A stretch of DNA of 64,000 nucleotides from Stutzerimonas stutzeri (GTDB lineage Bacteria > Pseudomonadota > Gammaproteobacteria > Enterobacterales > Pasteurellaceae). This document shows positions 52,136 through 62,264 of the stretch, piece by piece. Made by a program: the position numbers and the translations under genes. Every line of letters begins with the position of its first letter. The first letter of the stretch is position 1. Below the pieces are notes generated by a model that searched no databases, was not told the DNA's origin, and saw nothing but the letters and a program-made list of their open reading frames with translations. The DNA lies in NCBI GenBank assembly GCA_901420285.1, contig CABDVE010000001.1, positions 1-64,000 of the forward strand, read 5' to 3'.

Positions 52136-53332
52136 TTAAAGATTGGTTTTCTTCGCCGGTGCGGTGCCGCCAACAATATCTTTCTTAATCCACTCAACAA
52201 GGCTGCCGTTGCCGATGCCTTGTTGACCGCCGGTAACGATTTTATCGCCAACTTTCACTTCATCACCTTGTAATTGAGAATAAATACCTTGGCGATCTTT
52301 GGTAAAGACAGTGATTTGTTTCGCGCGATACAGTGAATCCAATTTCGGGTTATCGGCAAATTTAGCTTTATCTTCTTCAGATAACGGCTCTAACAAATAA
52401 GAAATTTCACCATACATGTTATAACTTATCGCCACTTGCGGCACCACAATTTGGTTGGTTTCGGTCGGCAGCGCAACATGCAACCGCGAGAACATACCGG
52501 AAAGCAATTTTTTACTGTCTTCCGCATCAAACGTCGCTTGTACATCCACTAAACCGGTTGCCGAATTAATCGCTGGCTCAATTGCGCTAATACGGGCGGA
52601 AAAAGTTTCGCCTTGACGCGCGTCAGTGGTGGCGGTAACGCGTTGACCGATGGTTAATTTGTCCAAGTCATTTTGCGAAATGGCGAAATCAACTTTCATT
52701 GAACTGGTATCTTCCACCCGCACAATTTCTGATCCGACGTTCACATATTGACCGACATTCACTTTCACGATACCGGTTTTACCATCAAACGGCGCGACAA
52801 TTTGACGACGTTGGATGGTTGCTTTTAACGATTCGATATTCGCCACTTGCGCATCATAGGCGGATTTTGCATTGTCCGCTTCTTGACGAGATACGGCTCC
52901 GCCGGCCACCAAATTAGCATAACGTTGATAGGTTTGCTGAAGCGCCGGAAGTTGAGCTTGTGCTGCTTGAAGACTGGCTCGTTCAACTGAACTATCCAGT
53001 TCAACCAATAAATCGCCTTTCTTCACGTTTTGGCCGTTTGTCACTAACACGCGCGAAACGCTCCCCGCATTTTGAGCACTTAACATCGCTCCTTGATTCG
53101 GACGAACCAGCCCCGTAGTATGAATAACCGGCGTCCATTCGCTGGCGCGTACTTCCAATGCGGTGACCGGGCTGGACTGTTCCGGCATATTCGCTAGCGC
53201 TTTGCCAATCATAATGCCGCGTAACATATTAAAGCCGATGACACCGGCAAAAATTAAGACAAACACGACTAAAATGATTTTCATAAAGAAAACATGCGAG
53301 CGTTTCGGTCTTTGGATTTGAGTTTGACTCAT
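52136..53332 (-). CDS. acrA: Multidrug efflux membrane-fusion protein
   Basis: Periplasmic adaptor of the RND pump. The 398-residue protein has an uncleaved N-terminal membrane anchor (about 14-35), unlike the lipid-anchored E. coli AcrA. Biotinyl-lipoyl half-motifs, a coiled-coil hairpin (about 110-165) and beta-barrel domains follow. GKTGIVKVNVGQYVNVGSEIVRVED (about 185-210) is typical. It starts 31 bases after acrR. Confidence 0.93.
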   Translation of the reverse strand: MSQTQIQRPKRSHVFFMKIILVVFVLIFAGVIGFNMLRGIMIGKALANMPEQSSPVTALEVRASEWTPVIHTTGLVRPNQGAMLSAQNAGSVSRVLVTNGQNVKKGDLLVELDSSVERASLQAAQAQLPALQQTYQRYANLVAGGAVSRQEADNAKSAYDAQVANIESLKATIQRRQIVAPFDGKTGIVKVNVGQYVNVGSEIVRVEDTSSMKVDFAISQNDLDKLTIGQRVTATTDARQGETFSARISAIEPAINSATGLVDVQATFDAEDSKKLLSGMFSRLHVALPTETNQIVVPQVAISYNMYGEISYLLEPLSEEDKAKFADNPKLDSLYRAKQITVFTKDRQGIYSQLQGDEVKVGDKIVTGGQQGIGNGSLVEWIKKDIVGGTAPAKKTNL

Positions 53333-53363
53333 TTAAAAAAAACTCCGTTAATATTTAAGAAGA

Positions 53364-53927
53364 TTACTTCTGAATTGCCCGCCAAGAGCGTTCAATCACA
53401 GATTCTAAAATTTCATTGTTGAGCGACACATCGATAAATTTCATATCCGTCGCAATCACAATAGACGTTTTTAAACTTAATAAAAAAAGAATGTCGTCAG
53501 GTAAGTCCGTCAAAATATCAGCCTTGCGGGCCTGCCGACAAAAGAATTCCCAACGATCGTTTTTCACTCCCCGGCAAATTTCAAAGAAATTCGGTAGTGA
53601 TTGATATTGATTCAAATTGGACAAAACCGTGGGATTCTCTTGCAAAAATTGCCAAATGTTCCACCACATTTGTCGATATTGTTCAAAAAAAGATTTCGAT
53701 TCGTCGAAATCTTTCTCCAGTGTCGCCATAAATATGGCAAACACGCGTCGAGCAAATTGTTCCAGTAATTCATCCTTATTTTTAAAATAAAGATAAATCG
53801 TGCCGGCCGCCACGTTGGCTTCTTTTGCCAACTTGTGCATCGAAAGCTGAGTTAAACCTTCTTTTGCCATTAAACGATCGGTTGCCATAAAAATTTGCTC
53901 GGCTAAATCTGTTTTAGTATGTTGCAT
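53364..53927 (-). CDS. acrR: TetR-family repressor AcrR
   Basis: Probable repressor of the downstream pump. I choose ATG 53927 (MQHTKTDLAEQIFMATD), 187 residues; the frame extends 16 residues further. The helix-turn-helix is GLTQLSMHKLAKEANVAAGTIYLYFKNKDEL (about 24-54). The C-terminal ligand domain has no clear match by eye. Its position as first gene of acrR-acrA-acrB on one strand implies it also controls itself; I do not see an obvious palindromic operator in the short upstream gap. Confidence 0.88.
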   Translation of the reverse strand: MQHTKTDLAEQIFMATDRLMAKEGLTQLSMHKLAKEANVAAGTIYLYFKNKDELLEQFARRVFAIFMATLEKDFDESKSFFEQYRQMWWNIWQFLQENPTVLSNLNQYQSLPNFFEICRGVKNDRWEFFCRQARKADILTDLPDDILFLLSLKTSIVIATDMKFIDVSLNNEILESVIERSWRAIQK

Positions 53928-54031
53928 AATAGAATTTAGGTTAAAAATTGAAAGAAAGGACATTTGGGCCAGCAAAATGAATAAGCGTTCATTTTATGTT
54001 TTTTTTCGTTTTTAGCAAGCTAAAAATAAAA

Positions 54032-54056
54032 AAGCACGGTTATTTTCACCGTGCTT
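54032..54056 (-). terminator. Terminator after ftsN
   Basis: Stem AAGCACGGT (54032-54040) / ACCGTGCTT (54048-54056). On the minus strand it runs into TTTTTATTTTT. Confidence 0.9.
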
Positions 54057-54069
54057 GCTTGATTTCAGA

Positions 54070-54834
54070 TTACATCCCGATAATTACGCAACTGATCACC
54101 TCTTTGGCCTTATCTTGCGCTTGTACCGCGCCCTCTCGATTTGGAAACGGCCCCACGCGCACGCGATTCCATTCTCCCGCTTCCAGCACCTGCGCATTTA
54201 CGCCGGCCATCGCCAAACGACCTTGTAAACTCTCCGCTTGGGCACGGTTCTTAAAAGCACCGCATTGAAGACCAAAGCGCTTACTACCGGCGGCTACCGT
54301 TTCCACCGGTTTACTTTCTGCCGCTTTAGTCTCCACTTTCTTCGCCGTTTCAACTTTGACAGCTTCGGCTTTTTTCACCGTTTCTGCCGACTTTTTCGCT
54401 TCTGCTTTAGCCTCATCGGTTTGCGCCGTTTCCTGAGCTTGTGCTTTTTGCTCCGCCTCTTTGCGCATATCTTCCGCCGCCTTTTGCTCTTTTTCCATTT
54501 GAATCAGCACTTGGCGCTGTTCTTCCGTTAAACGCATATTTTTTTCCACGCTGGACGGTTTATCATCCACCGGCACGGTACGAGTTTCCAAAGCTTTAAT
54601 ATAACTCCACACTTCTTCCGGGCGATTCGGTAAGACACTTTTCGGCTGCGTTTTTTCCGGCACCGGCGCTACGGAAGCCGCCCCTTCTGGAGCCTTACTT
54701 TTCAAAAAATAAAGCCCCGCACCAAAAGCAAATAACACTGCGAAAGCGATGCCAATCAGCATATTTTTATTATTGCTGTCTTTCTTTTTTTTCTTATTTG
54801 AACCGCGACGCGCGGCGAAATCTCGATGAGCCAC
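54070..54834 (-). CDS. ftsN: Cell division protein FtsN
   Basis: Late divisome protein that triggers septal peptidoglycan synthesis. The 254-residue protein has a short Lys-rich cytoplasmic tail, one membrane helix (about 25-44), a Lys/Ala/Glu-rich linker and a C-terminal SPOR domain (about 180-254). The start is GTG at 54834. It sits downstream of priA, as in E. coli. The motif copy at 54257-54266 encodes part of the SPOR start (LQCGAFKN). Confidence 0.93.
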   Translation of the reverse strand: MAHRDFAARRGSNKKKKKDSNNKNMLIGIAFAVLFAFGAGLYFLKSKAPEGAASVAPVPEKTQPKSVLPNRPEEVWSYIKALETRTVPVDDKPSSVEKNMRLTEEQRQVLIQMEKEQKAAEDMRKEAEQKAQAQETAQTDEAKAEAKKSAETVKKAEAVKVETAKKVETKAAESKPVETVAAGSKRFGLQCGAFKNRAQAESLQGRLAMAGVNAQVLEAGEWNRVRVGPFPNREGAVQAQDKAKEVISCVIIGM

Positions 54835-54934
54835 AATAAAATCCTAACATATCCGTTTAACCCCAAACGGGAAATAAAAAAGCGCCTAATTCTACTGAAA
54901 AAGGCAATTATTGGCTAGTGTAAATATCCGGCAA

Positions 54935-57127
54935 TCAAGTCAGATCTTGCGGATCTACATCTAATATCAAACGCACTTGAGTGTTTTTTTCCACATGCGA
55001 AAAACGGTATTCCCGTAACGCCTTTTGTAAGGCCGTTCGCGAAGTATGTTGCAACAACAACTGCCAACGAAATCGTCCCGCCTTTTTGCTAAAAGGCGCC
55101 GGCAACGGGCCAAGAATCTGTAATCCTGTAATATTCTTCTCGCGGAAAAAATCCGCAATTCGTGCCAATTGGTTTTCCGCCGCCTCCGAATCGCGCGCCT
55201 GCGCTTTGAACAATGCTTGGAAACTAAAAGGTGGCAAGCCCATGGCACGGCGTAAACGCAAGGTTTCTTGCGCAAATGCTTGATAACCGTGCGCCAGCAA
55301 CGCGTTCAATAAAGGATGATCGGGGTAATGAGTTTGCAGCACCACTTCCCCTTGTTTTTCTGCCCGTCCTGAACGCCCCGCCACTTGCACATAAAGCTGT
55401 GCCAAGCGTTCTTCCGCACGGAAATCCAAGGAAAATAAAGCGCCGTCCACGTTTACCAAAGCCGCCAAAGTAACATTCGGGAAATGATGCCCTTTTGCCA
55501 ACATTTGTGTACCGATAAGAATTTGACTTTTGCCCTGCTGAATATCTGCCAAATAACCTTCCAACTTCCCTTTGCGCGCCGTGCTGTCGCGATCAATACG
55601 CGCCACGGAATAGTTCGGGAAGCGGGCTTTTAACGTTTCTTCCAATTGTTCGGTGCCCAATCCGGTGGTTACCAAGTGTGTGCTCCCACAAGCACCGCAT
55701 TGACGCGGCACCGTTTTCTGCGAGCCGCAATGATGACAGCGCAATGCGCGTTGATGTTGGTGATAAGTATAAGGTTTTTCGCAATGGGGACATTGCGCCA
55801 TCCAACCGCATTCGTGGCACAGCAACACCGGCGCGAAGCCGCGTCGGTTCAAAAATAACAACACTTGATTGCCTTTTTCCAAATGGCTTTGCATATGTTC
55901 CAACAAAGGTTGCGACAAGCCGTTTTGTACGCGCTGATTTTTTAAATCAATGACAAATTGACGAAGAGTTCCCGCATTTCCTGCTCTTTTTGATAGCACC
56001 AAGTGCTTAAATTTACCGTTTTGTACGTTATTAATACTTTCCAAACTTGGCGTTGCCGAGCCCATCAGAACCGGAATATTGAGCTTTTGAGCCAGCACGA
56101 TGGCCAAATCGCGTGCGTGATAGCGCCAGCCGTCATGCTGTTTGAATGACGCGTCGTGTTCTTCATCTAAAATAATGCAACCCAAATCGGCAAATTGCGT
56201 AAATAGCGCTGAGCGGGTGCCGATCAGCACCGCATTGAGCCCGCTTCTGGCGCGCTCCCACACATGCAACCGTTGGGTGTCGTTTAAATTCGAATGCAAC
56301 ACGTCGATTTCTACGTTAAAACGCGCTTTGAAACGTTGCACCGTTTGCGGCGTCAGTCCGATTTCCGGCACCAACACCAACACCTGTTTACCGACTTTCA
56401 ACATTTCTTCGATATATTGCAGATAAATTTCGGTTTTGCCCGAGCCCGTCACGCCGTCCAACAGCCATACGTTAAAATCGCGTTGAAATATCAGTTGACT
56501 AAACGCCAACGCTTGTTGTTTGTTCAACGTTAAGCGATTTTCCAAATTCACCAAAGGCTTGTTGCCCAAGACTTCCCGCCAACTTTTAGGTTCGATATGA
56601 AGGCGTATTTCGTCCACCAAATGTTTACCTTTCAAGGCCGACCAAATTGTTGTCGAAAACCCATTATTGCCCTTTTCCAAATCTTGCTCGAGCAAACATT
56701 GCAAGGCTTCCGCTTGTTTTTTAGAACGTTTCAGTTCGCCTTGCGCAAGCGCTTTTTCGCCCGCCGCATTAATGCGCCAAAATGCGCGTTCTTCTTGCGC
56801 CAATTTTTCACCGTTACGCAATTTCACCGGCAATGCCTGAAACAACACTTCGCCGATCGCTGCCTGATAATAATTCGCCGCCCAATGCAGCCAATTCCAA
56901 TAAATCGGTGCAAATAACGATTGCTCATCCAAAGGTTCAAGCACGGTTTTTAATTTCTCCGCCGACATCGCCGATTGCGCCGCCAACTCCACCACTATCG
57001 CCAGCCGCTTTTGCGAACCGAAAGGCACCCAAACGCGCCCGCCCGGCGGTAACGGCATATCGTCGGGTGCGAGATAATCAAACAAATGGGGAAGCGGCAC
57101 AGCAAGCGCCACGCGGACAATTTTCAT
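54935..57127 (-). CDS. priA: Primosomal protein N' (PriA helicase)
   Basis: Restarts stalled replication forks. I choose ATG 57127 ([16 protein letters not shown]), 730 residues; the open frame extends 34 residues. A 3'-DNA-binding domain (1-105) is followed by Walker A VTGSGKTE (about 226), DEEH (about 320) and eight zinc-ligand cysteines (about 436-480, [15 protein letters not shown] pattern). Two motif copies lie inside (55692-55701 and 56227-56236). Confidence 0.96.
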   Translation of the reverse strand: MKIVRVALAVPLPHLFDYLAPDDMPLPPGGRVWVPFGSQKRLAIVVELAAQSAMSAEKLKTVLEPLDEQSLFAPIYWNWLHWAANYYQAAIGEVLFQALPVKLRNGEKLAQEERAFWRINAAGEKALAQGELKRSKKQAEALQCLLEQDLEKGNNGFSTTIWSALKGKHLVDEIRLHIEPKSWREVLGNKPLVNLENRLTLNKQQALAFSQLIFQRDFNVWLLDGVTGSGKTEIYLQYIEEMLKVGKQVLVLVPEIGLTPQTVQRFKARFNVEIDVLHSNLNDTQRLHVWERARSGLNAVLIGTRSALFTQFADLGCIILDEEHDASFKQHDGWRYHARDLAIVLAQKLNIPVLMGSATPSLESINNVQNGKFKHLVLSKRAGNAGTLRQFVIDLKNQRVQNGLSQPLLEHMQSHLEKGNQVLLFLNRRGFAPVLLCHECGWMAQCPHCEKPYTYHQHQRALRCHHCGSQKTVPRQCGACGSTHLVTTGLGTEQLEETLKARFPNYSVARIDRDSTARKGKLEGYLADIQQGKSQILIGTQMLAKGHHFPNVTLAALVNVDGALFSLDFRAEERLAQLYVQVAGRSGRAEKQGEVVLQTHYPDHPLLNALLAHGYQAFAQETLRLRRAMGLPPFSFQALFKAQARDSEAAENQLARIADFFREKNITGLQILGPLPAPFSKKAGRFRWQLLLQHTSRTALQKALREYRFSHVEKNTQVRLILDVDPQDLT

Positions 57128-57214
57128 AGCAAGCCTTAGGAAAAATTCGAGGGGAAAATCCGGCTTATTATACGTAAAAAGCCCGATAAAGATCGAAAAG
57201 ATCGCGATTTCGTG

Positions 57215-57220
57215 TATAAT
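57215..57220 (+). promoter_or_regulatory. Candidate trmB promoter -10
   Basis: A perfect TATAAT about 35 bases upstream of the trmB ATG. The matching -35 is poor (TCGAAA-like near 57193). Confidence 0.45.
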
Positions 57221-57254
57221 CGCCGCCAATTTTTTTCACGCAAAAATATCCGTT

Positions 57255-57995
57255 ATGACACAAACTTTTGCCGATCAAAAACGTAAAACCGTAGAAACCG
57301 CCGAATTCACTGAAGACGGCCGCTACAAACGCAAAGTGCGCAGTTTCGTGCTACGTACCGGACGTTTAAGCGAATTTCAAAAAAACATGATGAATGATAA
57401 CTGGCCAACACTAGGTTTGGATTATCAGAAGGAACCTTTTGATTTTGCGAAAATTTACGGCGACGACAAACCTGTTGTGCTGGAAATCGGTTTTGGTATG
57501 GGAAAATCCTTAGTGGAGATGGCCGCCGCCAATCCCGATAAAAACTACCTCGGTATCGAAGTACACACGCCGGGCGTAGGTGCCTGTATCGCTTACGCAG
57601 TGGAAAAAGGCGTGAAAAATTTACGTGTGATCTGCCACGATGCCACCGAAATCCTGCGCGACAGTATCGCCGATGGTGCGCTCGGCGGCCTGCAACTGTT
57701 CTTCCCCGACCCTTGGCAGAAAGCCAAACATCATAAACGTCGCATTGTACAGCCGCATTTTGTTGCACAAGTTGTACAAAAACTTCGTCGCCACGGCTTC
57801 ATTCATATGGCCACCGATTGGGAAAACTATGCGGAACAGATGTTGGAAGTGCTAAGCGCCAACAGGGAATTAGTAAATACGGCAAAGAGCGGAGATTATA
57901 TTCCGCGTCCGGATTTTAGACCTTTGACAAAATTTGAGGCGCGCGGACATCGACTCGGGCATGGAGTGTGGGATTTGTATTTTGTGAAGAAATAA
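57255..57995 (+). CDS. trmB: tRNA (guanine-N7) methyltransferase TrmB
   Basis: Methylates G46 of tRNAs. The 246-residue protein has the AdoMet-binding motif [16 protein letters not shown] (about 75-90). [21 protein letters not shown] (about 152-172) carries the conserved catalytic/substrate residues. Divergent from priA. yggL follows after a 307-base gap that holds element C. Confidence 0.96.
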   Translation: MTQTFADQKRKTVETAEFTEDGRYKRKVRSFVLRTGRLSEFQKNMMNDNWPTLGLDYQKEPFDFAKIYGDDKPVVLEIGFGMGKSLVEMAAANPDKNYLGIEVHTPGVGACIAYAVEKGVKNLRVICHDATEILRDSIADGALGGLQLFFPDPWQKAKHHKRRIVQPHFVAQVVQKLRRHGFIHMATDWENYAEQMLEVLSANRELVNTAKSGDYIPRPDFRPLTKFEARGHRLGHGVWDLYFVKK

Positions 57996-58302
57996 TTTAT
58001 TTCTCTGAAAAATTTATTTGCTTCCTTTTTGTTTAATTATCATCGGCGAAACTCGATATAAAAAACAAATACATTCCTGCGAAATTATGTAGCAAATGCA
58101 CCAAACCGTTGAATCAAGAGTTAGCATCAAACATAGCACCGCATTGAAAGCAGCTCCAATGCGGTGCTATTTTGCAAAGGTAATTCCAGCGTTGTGCAAC
58201 TGCTACATAATTTCCCATTCCTGTCCACAAAACCCAATGCCAAAATTCCCAATTTAATATAGAATACCCGCCCGATTTAACCTCAACCATTAGGAGAAAC
58301 CC
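57996..58302. other. trmB-yggL intergenic region with element C
   Basis: 307 bases without a gene. The middle is the 132-base palindromic element (58082-58213) with a paired motif. The rest is A/T-rich with no other clear signal. TAGGAGA (58291-58297) is the yggL ribosome site. Confidence 0.65.
58082..58213. repeat. Palindromic intergenic element, copy C
   Basis: Outer 13-bp perfect inverted repeats AAATTATGTAGCA (58082-58094) / TGCTACATAATTT (58201-58213). An inner 14-bp inverted pair of the AATGCGGTGC motif lies at 58133-58146 / 58157-58170. The segment GCAAATGCACCAAAC just inside the left arm is shared with copies A and B. No open frame of note. Confidence 0.7.
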
Positions 58303-58647
58303 ATGGCTAAATCTCGTAATCAACGTCAACGCAAAAAACTCCATCTTGCCGAGTTCCAAGAATTAGGTTTTTTGGTGAACTTTCAATTCGCCGAGGGCAC
58401 CACTATCGAAACAGTGGATGAAATCATCGATCGTTTTATCGCCGAAGTGATTCAACCGAACGGGTTGGCTTATGAGGGCAGCGGTTACTTACACTGGGAA
58501 GGTTTGGTGTGTCTGGAAAAAATCGGTAAATGTGATGAAAGCCAGCGTGAAGCGGTGAGAACATGGCTTGAAGCGAACGGTTTGCAACAAATCGAAATCA
58601 GCGAATTATTCGATATTTGGTGGGAATATCCGACAAAGAAAGTCTAA
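58303..58647 (+). CDS. yggL: YggL family 50S ribosome-binding protein
   Basis: Small DUF469 protein (114 residues) reported to bind the large ribosomal subunit. It opens MAKSRNQRQRKKLHLAEFQELGF with a basic N-terminus and an acidic/aromatic end FDIWWEYP. TAGGAGA precedes the ATG. Downstream of trmB, as in E. coli (trmB-yggL). Confidence 0.92.
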   Translation: MAKSRNQRQRKKLHLAEFQELGFLVNFQFAEGTTIETVDEIIDRFIAEVIQPNGLAYEGSGYLHWEGLVCLEKIGKCDESQREAVRTWLEANGLQQIEISELFDIWWEYPTKKV

Positions 58648-58659
58648 TTTAATCCATAA

Positions 58660-58695
58660 AAAACGGCGTTGAAAGGTGATTTTCCACGCTGTTTT
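58660..58695 (+). terminator. Terminator after yggL
   Basis: Stem AAAACGGCGT (58660-58669) / ACGCTGTTTT (58686-58695), with one G-T pair. Confidence 0.65.
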
Positions 58696-58738
58696 CGTTT
58701 CAATATCAAGAGGAATTTATGTTTAATTCGTTCAATCT

Positions 58739-58791
58739 TTGATCTACCACAACAAAAAGTTCAGTTTTTATTAAATTACCCCTTTTAGGTA
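58739..58791 (+). promoter_or_regulatory. nap control region: weak FNR-like and NarP-like sites
   Basis: TTGATCTACCACAA (58739-58752) has one good FNR half-site and a poor second half. TACCCCTTTTAGGTA (58777-58791) contains inverted TACC/GGTA heptamer-like halves, but is one base shorter than the NarL/NarP 7-2-7 consensus. Anaerobic and nitrate control of nap is known in related bacteria. Confidence 0.4.
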
Positions 58792-58869
58792 GTTTTTATT
58801 ATCTCTGCTCAAAAGCATAATCCAACGCTTAAAAATTGTATCAAAAAACCATACATAAAAGGTTGCTTG

Positions 58870-59409
58870 ATGACCGTTGAAAACTTATCACGCCGACAAC
58901 TGTTACGTGGAAAACTTTTAACATCGTTACAGTCAAAAAGCGAGCAAACCGAAGATTTTGCCCCGATTCGTCCGCCTTGGTCAGTGACTAATGAGGAATT
59001 TATTGCTCAATGTACGCGTTGCGGAGAGTGCCTCAATGTTTGTGAAACGCACATTTTGGTTAAAGGTGATGGCGATTTTCCGGAATTGAATTTTGAACAC
59101 GGCGAATGCACTTTTTGTGGAAAATGTGTCGATATCTGTGAACAGCCGATTTTTCGTCCTAAAGAGGAAACGCCTTGGTCATACAAGATCAGCATTTCAA
59201 CCGGATGTCTTACTGAGCACCGCATTGAATGTCGTTCCTGCCAAGATAGTTGTCCCCAAAACGCCATTCGTTTTCGTTTACAATTAGGTGGCGTAGCAAA
59301 ACCAAGTGTAGCCTTGGAAAGCTGTAATGGGTGCGGTGCTTGCGTAGCGAATTGTCCAACAAAAGCAATTAGTATTAGAAGAGGAATAGTTAACGATAAC
59401 CATGAATAA
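58870..59409 (+). CDS. napF: Ferredoxin-type protein NapF
   Basis: Cytoplasmic protein with four [4Fe-4S] sites that helps mature NapA. It has 179 residues. I choose ATG 58870 rather than the preceding TTG; AAAAGG lies upstream. CxxCxxxC-type clusters are CTRCGECLNVC, CTFCGKCVDIC, CRSCQDSCP and CNGCGACVANCP. It overlaps napD by eight bases. A motif copy at 59217-59226 lies at the third cluster (EHRIEC). Confidence 0.95.
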   Translation: MTVENLSRRQLLRGKLLTSLQSKSEQTEDFAPIRPPWSVTNEEFIAQCTRCGECLNVCETHILVKGDGDFPELNFEHGECTFCGKCVDICEQPIFRPKEETPWSYKISISTGCLTEHRIECRSCQDSCPQNAIRFRLQLGGVAKPSVALESCNGCGACVANCPTKAISIRRGIVNDNHE

Positions 59410-59686
59410 TGCTAAAATTTTAACGATGAATGACGCTGAAGATTGGCATGTAGTCGGCTTATATATTCAAGCCAATCCACAGAAAATGGCTTCAATTAAA
59501 GCCACCCTTTTGTCCATTCCACATACTGAAATTCCTACCGAAGATGATGTTCAAGGAAAATTAGTGGTAGTAATGCAATCTCATGATGAGCATATTTTAT
59601 TAGACAATATGGAAGCGATAAAAGACATCGATGGAGTGATTACTGTCTTACTGGTTTATCATCAGCAAGACGAGCATTCAAAATAA
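59402..59686 (+). CDS. napD: NapD chaperone
   Basis: Binds the twin-arginine signal of NapA and prevents early export. The 94-residue protein has the ferredoxin-like NapD fold, with the family elements WHVVGLYIQANPQKM (about 14-28) and GKLVVVMQSHDE (about 53-64). The start overlaps napF, and napA follows after about 37 bases. Confidence 0.93.
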   Translation: MNNAKILTMNDAEDWHVVGLYIQANPQKMASIKATLLSIPHTEIPTEDDVQGKLVVVMQSHDEHILLDNMEAIKDIDGVITVLLVYHQQDEHSK

Positions 59687-59722
59687 TTTTTAATTAAACA
59701 AAAAATAGTGGGGGAAAACGCT

Positions 59723-62206
59723 ATGAATTTAAGTCGTCGAGACTTTATGAAAGCCAATGCGGCCATGGCAGCTGCAACGGCTGCGGGATTAACCATCCCG
59801 GTCAAAAATGTGGTTGCGGCCGAATCCGAAATTAAGTGGGATAAAGCTGTTTGTCGTTTCTGTGGTACGGGTTGCGCCGTACTGGTGGGAACCAAAGACG
59901 GACGTGTTGTCGCGTCGCAAGGCGATCCTGATGCGGAAGTAAACCGTGGGTTAAACTGTATTAAAGGCTATTTTTTACCGAAAATTATGTACGGTAAAGA
60001 CCGTTTAACACAGCCAATGCTTCGTATGAAAGACGGTAAATACGATAAAAATGGTGATTTCACGCCAATTAGTTGGGATATGGCATTTAAAACCATGGCG
60101 GAGAAATTTAAAGCAGCAATTAAGGAACTTGGCCCTAATGGCATCGGTATGTTTAGTTCCGGTCAAACTACCATTTTTGAAGGCTACGCAAAATCCAAAC
60201 TATGGAAAGCCGGTTTCCGTTCCAATAACATCGATCCAAATGCCCGTCACTGTATGGCATCTGCTGCAGTAGCGTTCATGCGTACTTTTGGTATGGATGA
60301 ACCTATGGGTTGCTATAATGATATTGAACAAGCAGAAGCCTTTGTGCTTTGGGGTTCCAATATGGCGGAAATGCACCCGATTTTGTGGTCTCGCATTACT
60401 GACCGTCGTTTATCCAATCCGGATGTTAAAGTTGCGGTGCTTTCTACCTTCGAACATCGTAGTTTTGAATTAGCTGATTATGGTTTAATTTTTAAACCAC
60501 AAACTGACTTAGTCATTTTAAACTACATTATCAATTACTTAATTCAAAACGATGCCATTAACTGGGATTTCGTTAATAAACACACCAAATTCAAACGTGG
60601 TGAAACCGATATTGGTTACGGCTTACGTGATGATCATCCGTTACAAAAAGCTGCCAAAAACCCAAACAGCGGTAAGATGTATGACAGTAACTTCGAAGAA
60701 TTAAAAGCCCTAGTTTCTGAATACACCTTAGACAAAGCTCACGAAATGTCCGGCGTGCCAAAAAATGTATTAGAAGAGCTTGCAAAATTATATGCAGATC
60801 CGAAACGTAAAGTCGTGTCTTTCTGGACTATGGGCTTCAACCAACACACCCGCGGTGTGTGGGCGAACCAGTTAATCTATAACATTCACCTCTTAACCGG
60901 TAAAATTTCTATTCCGGGTTGCGGTCCGTTCTCTTTAACCGGTCAACCGTCTGCCTGTGGTACGGCGCGCGAAGTCGGTACCTTTATTCACCGTTTACCG
61001 GCAGACTTAGTGGTTACCAATCCAAAACACCGTGAAATTGCGGAAAAAATTTGGAAACTGCCTGCCGGTTTAATTCCTGATTTGCTTGGTTTCCATGCAG
61101 TGGCACAAAGCCGTGCACTAAAAGACGGCAAAATGCGTGTGTTATGGCAAATGTGTACCAATAACATGCAAGGTGGTCCAAACATTAACGAAGAGACCTT
61201 CCCGGGCTGGCGTAATCCGGATAACTTTATTGTGGTGTCCGACCCATACCCAACAGTTTCTTGCTTAGCCGCCGACTTAATGCTTCCGACAGCAATGTGG
61301 GTAGAAAAAGAAGGGGCTTACGGTAACGCAGAACGTCGTACGCAATTCTGGCGCCAACAAGTCAAAGCGCCGGGTGAAGCAAAATCTGACGTATGGCAGC
61401 TAGTAGAATTCTCTAAATATTTCACCACCGATGAAATGTGGCCGGCTGAAATTCTAGAGAAAAATCCGGAATATAAAGGTAAAACCTTATATGAAGTGTT
61501 ATACCGCAATGGTCAAGTGGATAAATTCCCATTAAGCGATCTTGCAGAAGGCCAATTAAATGATGAGTCCTACGACTTCGGCTTCTATTTACATAAAGGC
61601 TTATTTGAAGAGTACGCTTCATTCGGTCGTGGTCATGGTCATGACTTGGCACCGTTTGATATGTATCACAAAGCACGTGGCTTGCGTTGGCCGGTAGTTG
61701 ACGGCAAAGAAACCTTATGGCGTTACCGTGAAGGCTATGATCCGTATGTGAAAGAAGGCGAGGGTGTGGCGTTCTACGGCTATCCGGATAAAAAAGCGAT
61801 TATCCTTGCTGTGCCTTATGAGCCACCTGCAGAATCACCGGATGAAGAATATGACTTATGGCTATCTACCGGTCGTGTGTTAGAACATTGGCATACCGGT
61901 ACGATGACTCGTCGTGTGCCTGAGTTACACCGTGCCTTCCCAAACAATCTTGTTTGGATGCACCCATTGGATGCTGAGGCTCGAGGTTTACGTCATGGTG
62001 ACAAAGTTAAGGTTTCATCTCGTCGTGGTGAAATAATTTCTTACTTAGATACACGTGGACGTAACAAACCGCCTCGTGGCTTGGTTTACACCACTTTCTT
62101 TGATGCAGGCCAGTTGGCAAACAAATTAACGTTGGATGCGACTGACCCAATTTCAAAAGAAACCGACTACAAAAAATGTGCGGTAAAAGTGGAAAAAGCA
62201 GCCTAA
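59723..62206 (+). CDS. napA: Periplasmic nitrate reductase, molybdopterin subunit
   Basis: Reduces nitrate to nitrite in the periplasm. I choose ATG 59723 ([15 protein letters not shown]) with GGGGGAA upstream, giving 827 residues as in H. influenzae NapA. A twin-arginine signal (SRRDFMK, cleavage near VAA-ES) is followed by [4Fe-4S] ligands Cys44, Cys47, Cys51 and about Cys79. The Mo-coordinating Cys is at about 177 in [10 protein letters not shown]. Electrons would come from NapB/NapGH. Confidence 0.98.
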   Translation: MNLSRRDFMKANAAMAAATAAGLTIPVKNVVAAESEIKWDKAVCRFCGTGCAVLVGTKDGRVVASQGDPDAEVNRGLNCIKGYFLPKIMYGKDRLTQPMLRMKDGKYDKNGDFTPISWDMAFKTMAEKFKAAIKELGPNGIGMFSSGQTTIFEGYAKSKLWKAGFRSNNIDPNARHCMASAAVAFMRTFGMDEPMGCYNDIEQAEAFVLWGSNMAEMHPILWSRITDRRLSNPDVKVAVLSTFEHRSFELADYGLIFKPQTDLVILNYIINYLIQNDAINWDFVNKHTKFKRGETDIGYGLRDDHPLQKAAKNPNSGKMYDSNFEELKALVSEYTLDKAHEMSGVPKNVLEELAKLYADPKRKVVSFWTMGFNQHTRGVWANQLIYNIHLLTGKISIPGCGPFSLTGQPSACGTAREVGTFIHRLPADLVVTNPKHREIAEKIWKLPAGLIPDLLGFHAVAQSRALKDGKMRVLWQMCTNNMQGGPNINEETFPGWRNPDNFIVVSDPYPTVSCLAADLMLPTAMWVEKEGAYGNAERRTQFWRQQVKAPGEAKSDVWQLVEFSKYFTTDEMWPAEILEKNPEYKGKTLYEVLYRNGQVDKFPLSDLAEGQLNDESYDFGFYLHKGLFEEYASFGRGHGHDLAPFDMYHKARGLRWPVVDGKETLWRYREGYDPYVKEGEGVAFYGYPDKKAIILAVPYEPPAESPDEEYDLWLSTGRVLEHWHTGTMTRRVPELHRAFPNNLVWMHPLDAEARGLRHGDKVKVSSRRGEIISYLDTRGRNKPPRGLVYTTFFDAGQLANKLTLDATDPISKETDYKKCAVKVEKAA

Positions 62207-62222
62207 ACGTATCACTAAAATA

Positions 62223-62252
62223 GCACCGCATTGAGCCCTTGCCTGATGCGGT
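62223..62252. repeat. Motif copy with imperfect inverted partner, napA-napG gap
   Basis: Exact GCACCGCATT (62223-62232) and a partial inverted ATGCGGT (62246-62252). It lies within the nap operon, so it is unlikely to be a full terminator. Confidence 0.7.
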
Positions 62253-62264
62253 TAAGAAAAGAAA

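Noticed and set aside
57307-57768. 153-residue frame opposite trmB
   Set aside because: Antisense to conserved trmB codons, Arg/Cys-rich, no start signal.
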